64,000 nt of DNA from Variovorax jilinensis (lineage in GTDB: Bacteria > Pseudomonadota > Gammaproteobacteria > Burkholderiales > Burkholderiaceae_C). The stretch covers positions 62,001-126,000 of the forward strand of contig NZ_JASZYQ010000009.1 in NCBI RefSeq assembly GCF_030316885.1, written 5' to 3'. A program made the position numbers and the translations under genes. Below the pieces are notes generated by a model that was given only the letters and a program-made list of their open reading frames with translations, did not search any database and was not told the origin of the DNA. Shown here piece by piece: positions 26,299-34,341 of this stretch. The stretch's first letter is position 1. Every line of letters starts with the position of its first letter.

Positions 26299-26505
26299 TC
26301 AGGCCTTGTCGGAATCCTGTCTCCCCGCGTCCATCATCCGCGCAACCGCGCTCACCTGGGCGGTCCCCGCCCGAAAATGCCCCGCCACCGGGTCCGTGCT
26401 CCGATGACCCGTCATCGCTATCGTCTCCTGCAAGGGGTGATCGCCCAGGGTGCGGCCAACATCCTGGATTCGGCGACGGCAAACGCGTCGCGCGCTCAGT
26501 CGGCG
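26299..26505 (-). pseudogene. Tyrosine recombinase (integrase) 3' remnant, frameshifted
   Basis: Reading the minus strand from 26460 to the TGA at 26299-26301 gives about 53 residues with HPLQETIAMTGHRSTDPV, then AGHFRAGTAQVSAVARMMD. This matches the C-terminal end of phage-type integrases: the GHRS box with catalytic His/Arg region, followed by a changed Tyr region (usually GYFxAG; here the Tyr is His). Just upstream another frame reads ARDAFAVAE, like the LRxGFAxA part before the GHRS box, so the piece is also frameshifted. The N-terminal two thirds are missing. I infer a relic of an integrated element, not an active enzyme. Confidence 0.5.
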
Positions 26506-26790
26506 AAGCTGCGGAAACCAGGAATCAGGATGCGGCGTTCGTGCTGCCTGGTAAGCGCCGTAGCGATGACGTGGTTCAAGTGGGCCGCGTGGTCGGACAC
26601 GAGTTGCTCTTGCAGTCCGACGGTCTTCGTGTCGTCGAGATCCTGCAGGCGCAAAGGGTCCTTGGCATCTCCGAGCGCAGCGAGAAGATCTCCGTCTTCG
26701 GAGGTCTGGACCAGGTGCTCAACGGGCCGGTGAAGCTGGCCCTTTGCGAGAGGTCGATGCCGCAGGGCGGCAGTTCGAGAATCGAAGAAT
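26506..26790 (-). pseudogene. Protein-like fragment without start, unknown
   Basis: On the minus strand a frame ending in a TGA at about 26498-26500 has good codon bias and protein-like wording (TSEDGDLLAALGDAKDPLR, TVGLQEQLVSDHAAHLNHV, then a C-terminal ILIPGFRSFAD), but it has no start of its own. Upstream it dissolves into poor sequence where the lipoprotein gene at 26719-27249 is read in another frame. Either the lipoprotein gene has a frameshift near 26790 and this is its true C-terminus, or it is the tail of a decayed gene. The complementary strand also has an open frame, with less natural codon use. Not recognised as any family. Confidence 0.35.
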
Positions 26791-27249
26791 GAATGCCGGC
26801 GGGTAGTCATCGAAGACTTCAAAGCCGATGAGGTTCCCGACCATGTTGCCCTTGGCCAGATTGGGGCTGGCCGTGCATTGGGCAAAGATGCTCTTCCTGC
26901 GATTGATGTCGATGTAGCCTGTACGCTTCTCCGGCGCGGTCATCGCCGGAAAGAGGATGTCGCGTCCGAGCTCCTTGTCCTCGTCGCCGGCGCCCTTTTG
27001 CAGCATCTTTACGACGGCGGTGTAGTCCAGCGGCTTCTTGCCTTTGGCAGCATTCGGATCGGTATTGGCCGGAACGAGGATGCCACCGGACGGTGGGCCC
27101 ATCTGAGGGGCAGCCTGAGGTGCAGGTGTAGGCGCTTGCGCGGGTTGCTTGGCCTGCGGCACGGCGCAGCCCGCCAGCATGGCGAGCACTCCGGCGCAAG
27201 CCAAGGGGGAAAAACGACCGGGACGTGAGATTGCGCGGTTTTCTTGCAT
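26719..27249 (-). CDS. Lipoprotein of unknown function, possibly frameshifted
   Basis: A 176-residue protein with lipoprotein signal (GRFSPLACAGVLAMLAGCAV; lipobox LAGC at about residue 29-32), a Pro/Ala/Gln linker (PAQAPTPAPQAAPQ) and a small domain with GRDILFPAMTAPEKRTGYID and NLAKGNMVGNLIGFEVFDD. The last 20 residues (STSRKGPASPAR) look like a shifted frame, because another frame just there has better codon use. So the gene may be full length in relatives and truncated here. I do not recognise the family. It is upstream of nothing in its own direction except the remnants at 26300-26800. Confidence 0.6.
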   Translation of the reverse strand: MQENRAISRPGRFSPLACAGVLAMLAGCAVPQAKQPAQAPTPAPQAAPQMGPPSGGILVPANTDPNAAKGKKPLDYTAVVKMLQKGAGDEDKELGRDILFPAMTAPEKRTGYIDINRRKSIFAQCTASPNLAKGNMVGNLIGFEVFDDYPPAFILRFSNCRPAASTSRKGPASPAR

Positions 27250-27566
27250 GCTTGTTGTTCGACTGTCTTGAATTTCTGATGAGGTTGGCTTCGATGGGCC
27301 CACCGTGTTGCATCCCAAGGGTTCGAGCAGGTGACGTGGCAGCTCGCGAACTCCGAGAACGGCGCCTCAGGCCTCGCACTCGCAGGATGCGCTTGATCGG
27401 AATCACTGGGGGAAGGCCATGCCGCTGCACACCATCCATGCCGTTGAAAGGCTGTGCGCGCATTCGCCGGGCGTCGCGGAGGCGGGCACCGGGATGCACG
27501 GCCCGAACCCACTAGGGCGCTGCGCACACTGCCTGGCTTCGAGTACCCTCGATTGGCTCTAAGGGC
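27250..27566. other. Gene-free stretch of about 317 bases
   Basis: It lies between the start of the lipoprotein gene and the stop of the DUF4870 gene, both on the minus strand. Open frames here are Arg-rich on both strands without ribosome sites. No repeat or RNA structure stood out. It should contain the promoter for the lipoprotein gene in its lower-numbered, more A/T-rich end (27250-27300). Confidence 0.4.
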
Positions 27567-27920
27567 CTACTTGATCAAGCGAATCGTCAGCGGGTAGCGG
27601 AATGGCGTCCCGTTGCTGGCCTTGACGGATGCGACGATGCACAGCACGAGATTGGCCAACATGACGATCCAGAAGAGAAAGATTCCGATCACGATGAATG
27701 ACAGGGCGAAGCACAGAATGTAGTACCCGATCACGGTCAGCTGGAAGTTCAGGGCCTCCTTGGCATTGGCGCTGCTGAACTGCGCAGAGGGATCGGACTT
27801 GCTGATCAGATAGATGATCAAGGGGGCGAGCCAACTGGTGAAGAGCCCACCTAGGTGGGCAAGGATCGCGAGCGTCTTGCTTTGGGTGACTTCATGGGTC
27901 GCTGCTGCAGATTGGGTCAT
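27567..27920 (-). CDS. DUF4870 domain membrane protein
   Basis: A 117-residue inner-membrane protein of the DUF4870 (Tic20-like) family. It has three hydrophobic segments: about 17-42 (AILAHLGGLFTSWLAPLIIYLI), 62-85 and 86-105. The typical DUF4870 wording is present: FSSANAKEALNFQLTV in the loop, and the C-terminal SVKASNGTPFRYPLTIRLIK. The length matches the family (100-130). The function of the family is unknown. It is monocistronic; its promoter faces the A/T-rich stretch before the CI-like repressor gene. Confidence 0.9.
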   Translation of the reverse strand: MTQSAAATHEVTQSKTLAILAHLGGLFTSWLAPLIIYLISKSDPSAQFSSANAKEALNFQLTVIGYYILCFALSFIVIGIFLFWIVMLANLVLCIVASVKASNGTPFRYPLTIRLIK

Positions 27921-28264
27921 GATTGAATCGTTCTAAGACTGCCGAATGGAACAAGCCGGATGCTTGTCCCGCCACTGACGGCGTGCGAGCTTGAGAGATC
28001 GTTCCTCACGCCTGCACTCCGCCAAGATCCCCCTCTCTCCGAGGAAATCCTGGAAACAAATGTAACTACGACACTGAAGATGTCGATAACAATAGTTACT
28101 ACTAAGGTGTTGTCCCCGGAAGGGCGCCGGGCAACTAAGTCACACAACTGCCAAGTGAATAGCATCGTGAACGACGCGCAGTAGCGGGTTCTTTGGCGCC
28201 ACGGCACGCAGCGGCAAGGCGCTGAGCGGGCGGCCATGCCGTCTCCCTTTGCTACGATCGAGGC
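27921..28264. promoter_or_regulatory. A/T-rich divergent promoter region
   Basis: This 344-base stretch separates the DUF4870 gene (minus) from the CI-like repressor gene (plus). Bases 28050-28160 are much richer in A/T than the surroundings and contain the inverted repeats listed at 28062-28099. The last 60 bases before the repressor start are GC-rich again (GGCGGCCATGCCGTCTCCC). No protein-like frame is present. Confidence 0.5.
28062..28099. promoter_or_regulatory. Nested inverted repeats, candidate repressor operator
   Basis: GTAACTA (28062-28068) is mirrored by TAGTTAC (28093-28099); inside them CGACA (28069-28073) is mirrored by TGTCG (28081-28085). The right arm extends as GTTACTA (28095-28101), the same half-site that forms a perfect palindrome at 29174-29191 on the other side of the repressor gene. 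This is what is expected for paired operators of the CI-like repressor. Confidence 0.45.
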
Positions 28265-29029
28265 ATGAATCTTGGCGCCCGCCTCAAGACCGCCCTGCAA
28301 TTGGCAGGCTTGCGGGCGCCTGAGATATCCAGGGCAACCAATGTTCCCGCGGCGGCGATCAATGCGCTGCTGCGTCGAGACAGCCGCCGCTCGGAGTACA
28401 CGGAGCGGATCCTGTCCGCTCTTCCGCTTGACAAGGTCAACCACGAATGGGTGCGCTCCGGCAAGGGCGAGCCGGTTCCCACCGGACTCGGCGGACTCAA
28501 CGGCAGCGGCTCGACACGGGCACGGGGCGCCAGCGATGCGATCACCCAGCCGCACAGGAGCTGGGAGCACCCGGAAAAACTACCAGAGGGGTCTTATGTG
28601 GCGCTGCCTCGACTTCATGTCGAGCGTGGCCCGGACGGGGCGACGAGAGGAAGAAGAAAAGTGTCAATCAAGCTGGTGAAGCACGACGTGCTCACCTTTA
28701 CAACGGGCTGGATGAGCTACGACGAGTCCAGGCCCGCCGCCCTGGCGTGGGCGCAGGCCAGCGACGACAGCATGGAGACGGTGCTCTATCCCGGCGACTA
28801 CTTCGTCGTGAATACTGAGCGGACCGAGGTGGTTGATGGCCGAACCTACGTCATCTTCTACGAGGGGCAGGAGCGCGTGCGCCGCCTTTTCAGGCTGCCA
28901 GGCGGGCGCCTTCGCATCGAGGCGAACAACAGCCAGCTGTTTCCGACGCTCGAGCTGTCGGCGGCTGATGCGAAGGGCGTCTCCATCATCGGCCGCGTGG
29001 TCCATCGCTCGGGTCCTGGCGGGCTCTAG
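28265..29029 (+). CDS. CI-like repressor: HTH plus S24 (LexA-type) domain
   Basis: A 254-residue regulator. The N-terminal helix-turn-helix is at about 5-60 (LKTALQLAGLRAPEISRATN, then VPAAAINALLRRDS). A linker leads to an S24 peptidase-like domain (about 140-250) with Ser in DDSMETVLYPGDYF. At the place of the catalytic Lys the sequence reads ERVRRLFR, so Arg replaces Lys; self-cleavage may be lost. Such repressors control phage or island genes. Candidate operators lie on both sides of the gene (28062-28099 and 29174-29191). The likely target is the three-gene envelope operon that follows, plus autoregulation (inference). Confidence 0.85.
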   Translation: MNLGARLKTALQLAGLRAPEISRATNVPAAAINALLRRDSRRSEYTERILSALPLDKVNHEWVRSGKGEPVPTGLGGLNGSGSTRARGASDAITQPHRSWEHPEKLPEGSYVALPRLHVERGPDGATRGRRKVSIKLVKHDVLTFTTGWMSYDESRPAALAWAQASDDSMETVLYPGDYFVVNTERTEVVDGRTYVIFYEGQERVRRLFRLPGGRLRIEANNSQLFPTLELSAADAKGVSIIGRVVHRSGPGGL

Positions 29030-29173
29030 CGGCACGTCCGAGCGCGCTTTTTCCAACAGCCGAAGGCTCCTCGCCCGCGCGATTCGAGCGTGACCGCCCA
29101 TGCAGCCGGCGCGTGAATTCAGCGCGGCGCGTGACGAAGTTGGCAAACGTGAAGCGCGCGGGATAGTCGAACG

Positions 29174-29203
29174 TAGTAACAAGTGTTACTAAGCACCGCT
29201 TAG
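29174..29203. promoter_or_regulatory. Perfect palindrome upstream of envelope operon
   Basis: TAGTAACA AG TGTTACTA (29174-29191) is a perfect 8-base dyad with a 2-base centre. It overlaps a second dyad, CTAAGC ACC GCTTAG (29189-29203). The site is about 33 bases before the ATG at 29224, in an A/T-rich patch, so it lies at or near the promoter of the operon. It shares GTTACTA with the repeat at 28095-28101. Confidence 0.55.
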
Positions 29204-29223
29204 TGTTGAGTACAGTTGTTACC

Positions 29224-30126
29224 ATGAATCCTTCGTCCGTCGCTGGCATGCAGCGCAAGGCAGCCGCGACTCGCCTTCTCGTTGGCAGCTCGCTTGGTCC
29301 CGCGCTTCATCCGACCACGCTCTTGCCAGAACGTGTGGGTGGTGCACGCGCGCCAGCGTATCGAGCGCCGCTTCGCTTGCGCGCGCTCGCCAAGGTGCTC
29401 CTCGCTTGCGCGTCATGGGCCGCCCTGTTCCTGCTGCTCGCGGGGTGCGCACCGCCCAGATCCAAAGGGGCGAGCCAGACGGAGATCGCAGCGGATGCGG
29501 CTCGCAATGGCCAGATCCTGGAAGTCTTTCGCCTGCCCAATGGAAACCCGGGGACTTTGCGCCTGCTCAATGGCGAGTACGTCCTACGGCTAGACATGAT
29601 CCAGAAGTCCATCCCCGTGGGGCGAGGCAGCGCCGTGCGCATCGTGCGTATCGACCAGATCGGCGAGCGCGCAACGGTACTGCTGGAAAAGGCCCTCTCC
29701 AACTGCCCATACGCGTATCAGTTGATCTCGGTGCGGGGGCCCGAAACCTCCACATGGGATGCCTACGGCGATTGCCAGGGCAAACCGAACATCGTGGAGA
29801 AAGGGGGGTCGCTCTCGCTGGAGTTTCCACTTCAGCGAACTGTCAAGCGCTTCACCTATGTGGATGGACGGATGATCCGCGAGGAAGTCCCGCGCCCTCC
29901 CGAGCCTGCCCGTGAGGCCAATCCCACGCGGCAATCCAACAAGTCTGGGGACGATGCCCGGCCGCGCAAAGCATCGCCGGATGCCGGGAAACGGTCATCG
30001 ACGACCGTCGCCGCGGACCCACCTCGACCGAGCCGCCCGGCGCCTCGCACCGCACCGCCGGCACCGGACCTTGTCATTCCCAAGGACACACCGGACTCTC
30101 AGGTTCGCATCAAGCTAGACGACTAG
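29224..30126 (+). CDS. Unknown envelope protein with internal lipobox
   Basis: A 300-residue protein of no family I know. A strong lipoprotein signal (VLLACASWAALFLLLAGCAP, lipobox LAGC with Cys75) lies 74 residues inside the frame. Either the N-terminus is longer than usual or the true start is a later codon; a GTG at 29395 would leave an 18-residue signal before the Cys. The mature part (about 75-215) is a compact domain with SNCPYAYQLISVRG and DAYGDCQGKPN, two Cys that could form a disulfide. The tail from about 220 is Pro/Arg/Lys/Ser-rich and probably unfolded. It is the first gene of an operon with two further unknown proteins. Confidence 0.7.
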   Translation: MNPSSVAGMQRKAAATRLLVGSSLGPALHPTTLLPERVGGARAPAYRAPLRLRALAKVLLACASWAALFLLLAGCAPPRSKGASQTEIAADAARNGQILEVFRLPNGNPGTLRLLNGEYVLRLDMIQKSIPVGRGSAVRIVRIDQIGERATVLLEKALSNCPYAYQLISVRGPETSTWDAYGDCQGKPNIVEKGGSLSLEFPLQRTVKRFTYVDGRMIREEVPRPPEPAREANPTRQSNKSGDDARPRKASPDAGKRSSTTVAADPPRPSRPAPRTAPPAPDLVIPKDTPDSQVRIKLDD

Positions 30127-30156
30127 TTCGGTCCGCTTAGCGCTCAGTGATTTCGC

Positions 30157-31713
30157 ATGTCTCGTCCAACCACGCTCGGCCTGATCGTCCTGACGGCGAT
30201 CTACCTCACCTTCGAACTGGCCTTCAACGCCCGCCTGCTCGACGTGGTCGGCGGTGCTGCGTCGATCGATCAAGTGCACCACATCGAGGTGTATGGCCGA
30301 CTGCTCTCGGGCATTGCAGCGGCACTGTTCGTGCTGCAGTTTCTCCTGCGATCGTCGCGAAGCCTCAGCGAAGGCCCAGGGGTCATAGGCATCACCTTCT
30401 GGTGCCTGCTGACCCTCGGAGGTGTTTACTTGTCTCTGCAGTTCGTCGTGGACTCCCTGGTTCACAACAGCACCGCACGGTTTCGACGCCAGGCCATGAA
30501 CCTGGTCCTGGTGCAGCGAGCCATGGTGCAAGGACGAGCGCAACTCGATGGCCTCAGCCACGAAGACGCGCAGGTCTTCGCACGACCAGAGGGCAAGGCC
30601 TTCCTCGCCTTGTTTCCCCTGCTCTCGAGCTCTATCGAGCGCCTGGACGAGAAGATCGACAACGCAAAACAAACCTTGCTGGAACAGCAGGCCGGGCGCG
30701 AGCTCCATGGGACGCGCGGAGTCTATGAGAGCTACAGCGCGACCATGAAGGAGGTTCGCAAGCAGTGGACCAACTACGCCAACGGGACGAGTCCGCAGCT
30801 CGATGAGGAGGTCAGGCGCCAGCAACACGACGCGTGGGTGCGCTACGAGCGCGATCTCGCCCGCCGGGGCTGGAAACCATGGACGGTGCCGGCCCGCTAC
30901 CGGCCCGCAGTCGCCAATCAGGTCCGTAGAGACCTGCCGATCCCGGGTGACTGGCAGCCTTACGATCGTCTTGGCTTCTACAAGGCGGTCGACGAGCAAG
31001 TGAGGGATCAGGCACGCCGCAGGTCCGATGGCTCCATTCGGGTGGGTGGACAGCGCGTGCCGGGCGGGCTGGAATACAAGGACTTCGTACTGCATCCCGC
31101 AATTCAGGCCGATCTGCGACGACAGCTCGAGTTGCCGGCCGGGGTCGTGGTGGCGCCGAGCTACGAGTCCGGCGAGCAGTTTGTCGCGCGGTTCTACAAG
31201 CCACTGGTGCAGGCGTTGGCCGCAGAGCAACTGCAGCGGTATACGGCTCCCCTGGATTCGTTCGAGACGGGCGGCATCAACGAGAGCCTAGGTCGCGATG
31301 CGGCGCGGGCTGCTCTTGTTCCCCCCATCGCGCTCCTGTGCTCGCTCTTGGGTGCGATCGGCCACCTGGCCAAGCTGCTCTTTTTAGGCGTTAAAGCGCT
31401 GGGCAGCGGGTCCGAATCGGGCAAGGTCCGGGCGCTCAATCGATGGACATGGCTTGTACCCGTCGTCACGGTGGTGTCCTTCTGGACCGTACTGAGCGTG
31501 ATGAACAACGACGTCACCAGCAGCCGGATCTACATGTATCTGGGCGCGCAAGCGCGTGCGAACTCGACCGGTGTGCGCGCTTTGACCGGTTCCATTGCAC
31601 TGAACGCCATGCATGTGGTTGCGGTCGGACAGGCTTACGCATACCCCTTCAATGAAGGCGTTCGCAACCGGGTTCTGCGCGGTCTGGACTATGGATACGA
31701 AACACCCCAATGA
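30157..31713 (+). CDS. Unknown multi-pass membrane protein
   Basis: A 518-residue protein. Three N-terminal TM helices (about 8-25, 48-65, 77-100) are followed by a soluble domain of some 280 residues (100-385) rich in Arg, Asp and Gln with RYRPAVANQVRRDLPIPGDW and RVPGGLEYKDFVLHPA. Two more TM helices (about 386-412 and 431-450) and a C-terminal part of about 65 residues follow. I do not recognise the family. It starts 30 bases after the lipoprotein-like gene and ends 21 bases before the CXXC-repeat gene, so the three are co-transcribed. G/C content and codon bias are slightly lower than in the catabolic island, which hints at transfer. Confidence 0.75.
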   Translation: MSRPTTLGLIVLTAIYLTFELAFNARLLDVVGGAASIDQVHHIEVYGRLLSGIAAALFVLQFLLRSSRSLSEGPGVIGITFWCLLTLGGVYLSLQFVVDSLVHNSTARFRRQAMNLVLVQRAMVQGRAQLDGLSHEDAQVFARPEGKAFLALFPLLSSSIERLDEKIDNAKQTLLEQQAGRELHGTRGVYESYSATMKEVRKQWTNYANGTSPQLDEEVRRQQHDAWVRYERDLARRGWKPWTVPARYRPAVANQVRRDLPIPGDWQPYDRLGFYKAVDEQVRDQARRRSDGSIRVGGQRVPGGLEYKDFVLHPAIQADLRRQLELPAGVVVAPSYESGEQFVARFYKPLVQALAAEQLQRYTAPLDSFETGGINESLGRDAARAALVPPIALLCSLLGAIGHLAKLLFLGVKALGSGSESGKVRALNRWTWLVPVVTVVSFWTVLSVMNNDVTSSRIYMYLGAQARANSTGVRALTGSIALNAMHVVAVGQAYAYPFNEGVRNRVLRGLDYGYETPQ

Positions 31714-31734
31714 CACGGTTCAGCCAAGGCGCAG

Positions 31735-33651
31735 ATGAGCACCATGACAAGCGAAGCAGTGAGTGAGATGGAGCCTTCAGGAAAGGCAGGGGAAACCCAG
31801 CCCGGGAGGAGCGTGGCGGCGCCGGCAGGACAAGCAGTTGCAAATGCGAAGACCGCCCGCGCCCCGGCCACGGGCACGGGCACGGGCACTTCGAGCAGAA
31901 CACCAGGATCGCTGACGCTGACTGTGGGCCGCCACGTGGAAGAAAACACGCGATTCCGCAGTGCCGATCTGAGTGAGGAATGCGAGCAAACGAGCTCGGC
32001 GATGCAGGGCACGTTGATGCTGAGTCAACAGGTGGGCGTGACGGTGCAGACCAACGACCGTGCTGGGCCGCTGCCCGGCGGTGTGCAGGTGGTGCAGTCG
32101 GAACAGGCCATGCTGCAAGGATTGCGGGCAATGCACGAGCGATGCATCGAGGAACTGCCTGCACGCATCGACGCGTGGGCGAGTCGCGACGATGGAACCT
32201 ATCGGCGCCTGCTGCCGCGCGGAGACGTGCTGAGCGGCTTCGAGCACATGCTTGGCCATCAATATCAGTGCGGCGTCTGCAGTGGCCGGGGCGAAGTGCG
32301 CTGTCGCAATTGCAGTGGCGAAGGCGAAGTTCAATGTGTCCCGTGCCACGGCAAAGGGCGCATCAGCTGCACGATCTGCTATGGCACCAGCAAGCGTGAC
32401 TGCAGCCGATGTAGCGGAAGAGGGAACTACAGCGAAAGCTACATCCGAGACGTCTGGGACAGCGGGGCCAAAACGTATGTCACACGGACCGACTGGCGCA
32501 CGGTCCAATGCATGGCTTGTAGCGGCGGCAAGGTGCAGTGCACCTATTGCCAGCATGACGGAAGGAACCAGTGCTCGAGTTGCGCAGGCAGAGGGGTGTG
32601 CAACTGCGGCACCTGCGGTGCAACAGGAACAGTGGACTGCCAGCACTGCGCGGCCACGGGATGCCGCCACTGCCTGGGTCAACTGAGCTGTGAGATTGCC
32701 TCGCACGATCAGCTGACGCTGCAGCACAGCGACGAGGAGGCCAAGGAGCTCGCGCGAGCACATATCGATGTGAAGAGCCTGCCTGACTATGGCCGGCGTG
32801 GCCGCACTACCCATCGCCGCCATGACGAACGTGCTGTCAGCAGCGCCTATCCGGTGAGCGTGGAAGTGACTCGGGCGCAGATCGCCGTGGGCAAGGCTTC
32901 ATTTTCGGTTCATGCGTTTGGAAAGCAGCAGAAAGTCTTTGATTTCAAGAACATCGTCGGACACCTGCTCGCCAAGGACCTCCACGAGTTGCAGTCCTGC
33001 GTGCAATCCACGTCCTTGAGCGTCGATGCACGAGAGCTTCTGCTCGAGCGCGCGACTGCCTTCTTGGAATCGGAGATCAACATGAAGATCGCCGAAGGCG
33101 TTCTCGCATCGAAGAACTTCGAGGAGGCCGTCGCGGATGTGCGCTCTCACTATAAGAACCTCGTTGACGACCGCTATGTCGCCCAGGCCTCGACGGTACT
33201 GGAAAAGGTGCTGGGGAAGCTGTTCGGAGGCCGAATGTTCAAGCCGGGCGTCTACTGGGTGGGGCTGCTGACATTGGGAACCTGTGCAGCCACTTTGACG
33301 CAGTGGCCCGGCGGCTGGTATGGCGCGGTCGCCTGCGTGCTCGGCGCGGGCCCGGTTTGGGGGCTGCTGGAATGGCGAGCGCGGCAGTGCGTGGAGCAGG
33401 ATTTTTTCGATTTCACAATCGGCGCACGCATGAAGTCGCTCATCGACAAGTCAGGGCTCGCGTGGCGGTTGCGCGGCACGGCTTTCGTCATCGCATGTGC
33501 GTTTGCGGCCAGCGCCTTCTGGGGAACCCAGTACCTTGCTTCAAGGTACAAGGCACATTTCGGTGGGCCTGAAGACATCGTGGCCAAGCGAGAGGCACGG
33601 CGAGACACCGCCGAGAAGCGATTTACATGGCGGATTTGGCCAGATCGATAA
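31735..33651 (+). CDS. DnaJ-type zinc-finger membrane protein with eleven CXXC motifs
   Basis: A 638-residue protein. Residues 1-175 carry a Pro/Thr/Ser-rich start and a helical part. Residues 179-319 hold eleven CXXC motifs (CGVC, CRNC, CVPC, CTIC, CSRC, CMAC, CTYC, CSSC, CGTC, CQHC, CRHC), several followed by G-x-G as in the zinc-binding CXXCXGXG repeats of DnaJ. No J domain is present. Residues about 320-500 are mostly helical and hydrophilic, and the C-terminal part has three hydrophobic segments (about 505-550 and 583-602). It is the third gene of the operon after the repressor. The large number of ribbons suggests binding of unfolded protein or nucleic acid near the membrane; this is inference. 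The start could also be the ATG at 31744. Confidence 0.75.
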   Translation: MSTMTSEAVSEMEPSGKAGETQPGRSVAAPAGQAVANAKTARAPATGTGTGTSSRTPGSLTLTVGRHVEENTRFRSADLSEECEQTSSAMQGTLMLSQQVGVTVQTNDRAGPLPGGVQVVQSEQAMLQGLRAMHERCIEELPARIDAWASRDDGTYRRLLPRGDVLSGFEHMLGHQYQCGVCSGRGEVRCRNCSGEGEVQCVPCHGKGRISCTICYGTSKRDCSRCSGRGNYSESYIRDVWDSGAKTYVTRTDWRTVQCMACSGGKVQCTYCQHDGRNQCSSCAGRGVCNCGTCGATGTVDCQHCAATGCRHCLGQLSCEIASHDQLTLQHSDEEAKELARAHIDVKSLPDYGRRGRTTHRRHDERAVSSAYPVSVEVTRAQIAVGKASFSVHAFGKQQKVFDFKNIVGHLLAKDLHELQSCVQSTSLSVDARELLLERATAFLESEINMKIAEGVLASKNFEEAVADVRSHYKNLVDDRYVAQASTVLEKVLGKLFGGRMFKPGVYWVGLLTLGTCAATLTQWPGGWYGAVACVLGAGPVWGLLEWRARQCVEQDFFDFTIGARMKSLIDKSGLAWRLRGTAFVIACAFAASAFWGTQYLASRYKAHFGGPEDIVAKREARRDTAEKRFTWRIWPDR

Positions 33652-33946
33652 GGCAAGGCGCTGCGTCAGCCGCGCGATCGCCGTCGAAGAGGGTTCGAAT
33701 CTGGCTTTGGCAACTGGTGCTGACGGGCGCCCAGGCACCAGCCTTGCGCGGCTGGCCGATGCGACGCAGCAAATGGGCATCGAACTCGCCTGGGCCTTGG
33801 GATGGCCGCTCGAAATCGCTCGCCAGGTGACCGAACACTGGGAAGGCATGTTGCGATCTGCGGCCGGCCCGACCATCGAAGACGCGGCACGCATGGATCG
33901 ACTGTTGGCCGATTTCGGCCGTCCTTCGCGTACGCGCTATGGGTAA
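33497..33946 (+). CDS. Possible small protein or gene remnant after the CXXC gene
   Basis: A frame overlapping the end of the CXXC-repeat gene and ending at 33946 encodes, in its last 90 residues, natural-looking helical sequence (SLARLADATQQMGIELAWAL, then GWPLEIARQVTEHWEGMLRS). No ATG or clear ribosome site precedes this part; the nearest starts are GTG codons inside the upstream gene. It may be a translationally coupled small gene or the 3' end of a broken one. I do not recognise the family. Confidence 0.3.
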   Translation: MRLRPAPSGEPSTLLQGTRHISVGLKTSWPSERHGETPPRSDLHGGFGQIDKARRCVSRAIAVEEGSNLALATGADGRPGTSLARLADATQQMGIELAWALGWPLEIARQVTEHWEGMLRSAAGPTIEDAARMDRLLADFGRPSRTRYG

Positions 33947-34341
33947 CTCAGCCAACCGCGCAGGCCTGACCCAAGCCGGTTGGTAGGGTACGCGCATGCT
34001 TGGCGCAGCGCCCACGCTGGCCATGTAATTCGTTCCGACCTGTTCCAGCTAGGCCTCGCGGATACCTGTGGTCAGGATTGCGCAAGCTGACATGACAGGA
34101 ATGCGGCGATAGGCAGTCGTCCGTGCTCAAGAGCGGAAGGACCGCAATCGCTGCTTACTGCCAGACGATGAAATGGTGCAGGGTAGGGCAGGGCCGACTC
34201 ACCATCGGGCCCTGCTGGGAGCAAAGCGCCATGCGACTCATTGGCGAGCAAATACAAGCAAGGGACCCCGGCGCATGCACCTACATCCGGCAGCGCGATG
34301 GGATCACCGAGGACGCGAAGCGAGAGGCTCAAATTGCTGCA
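33947..34341. other. Gene-free stretch before the esterase gene
   Basis: Some 395 bases with no convincing gene. The esterase frame is open through 34123-34341, but that part is Cys/Arg/Gln-rich and unlike the family, so I treat it as upstream DNA. No repeat or RNA structure stood out. Confidence 0.35.

Noticed and set aside
28265..33651. A complete prophage around the CI-like repressor
   Set aside because: No Cro, replication, capsid, terminase, tail or lysis genes are present; only the repressor and integrase relic are phage-like.
34123..34341. N-terminal extension of the esterase frame
   Set aside because: Cys/Arg/Gln-rich sequence unlike the family; better start at 34342 or 34360.
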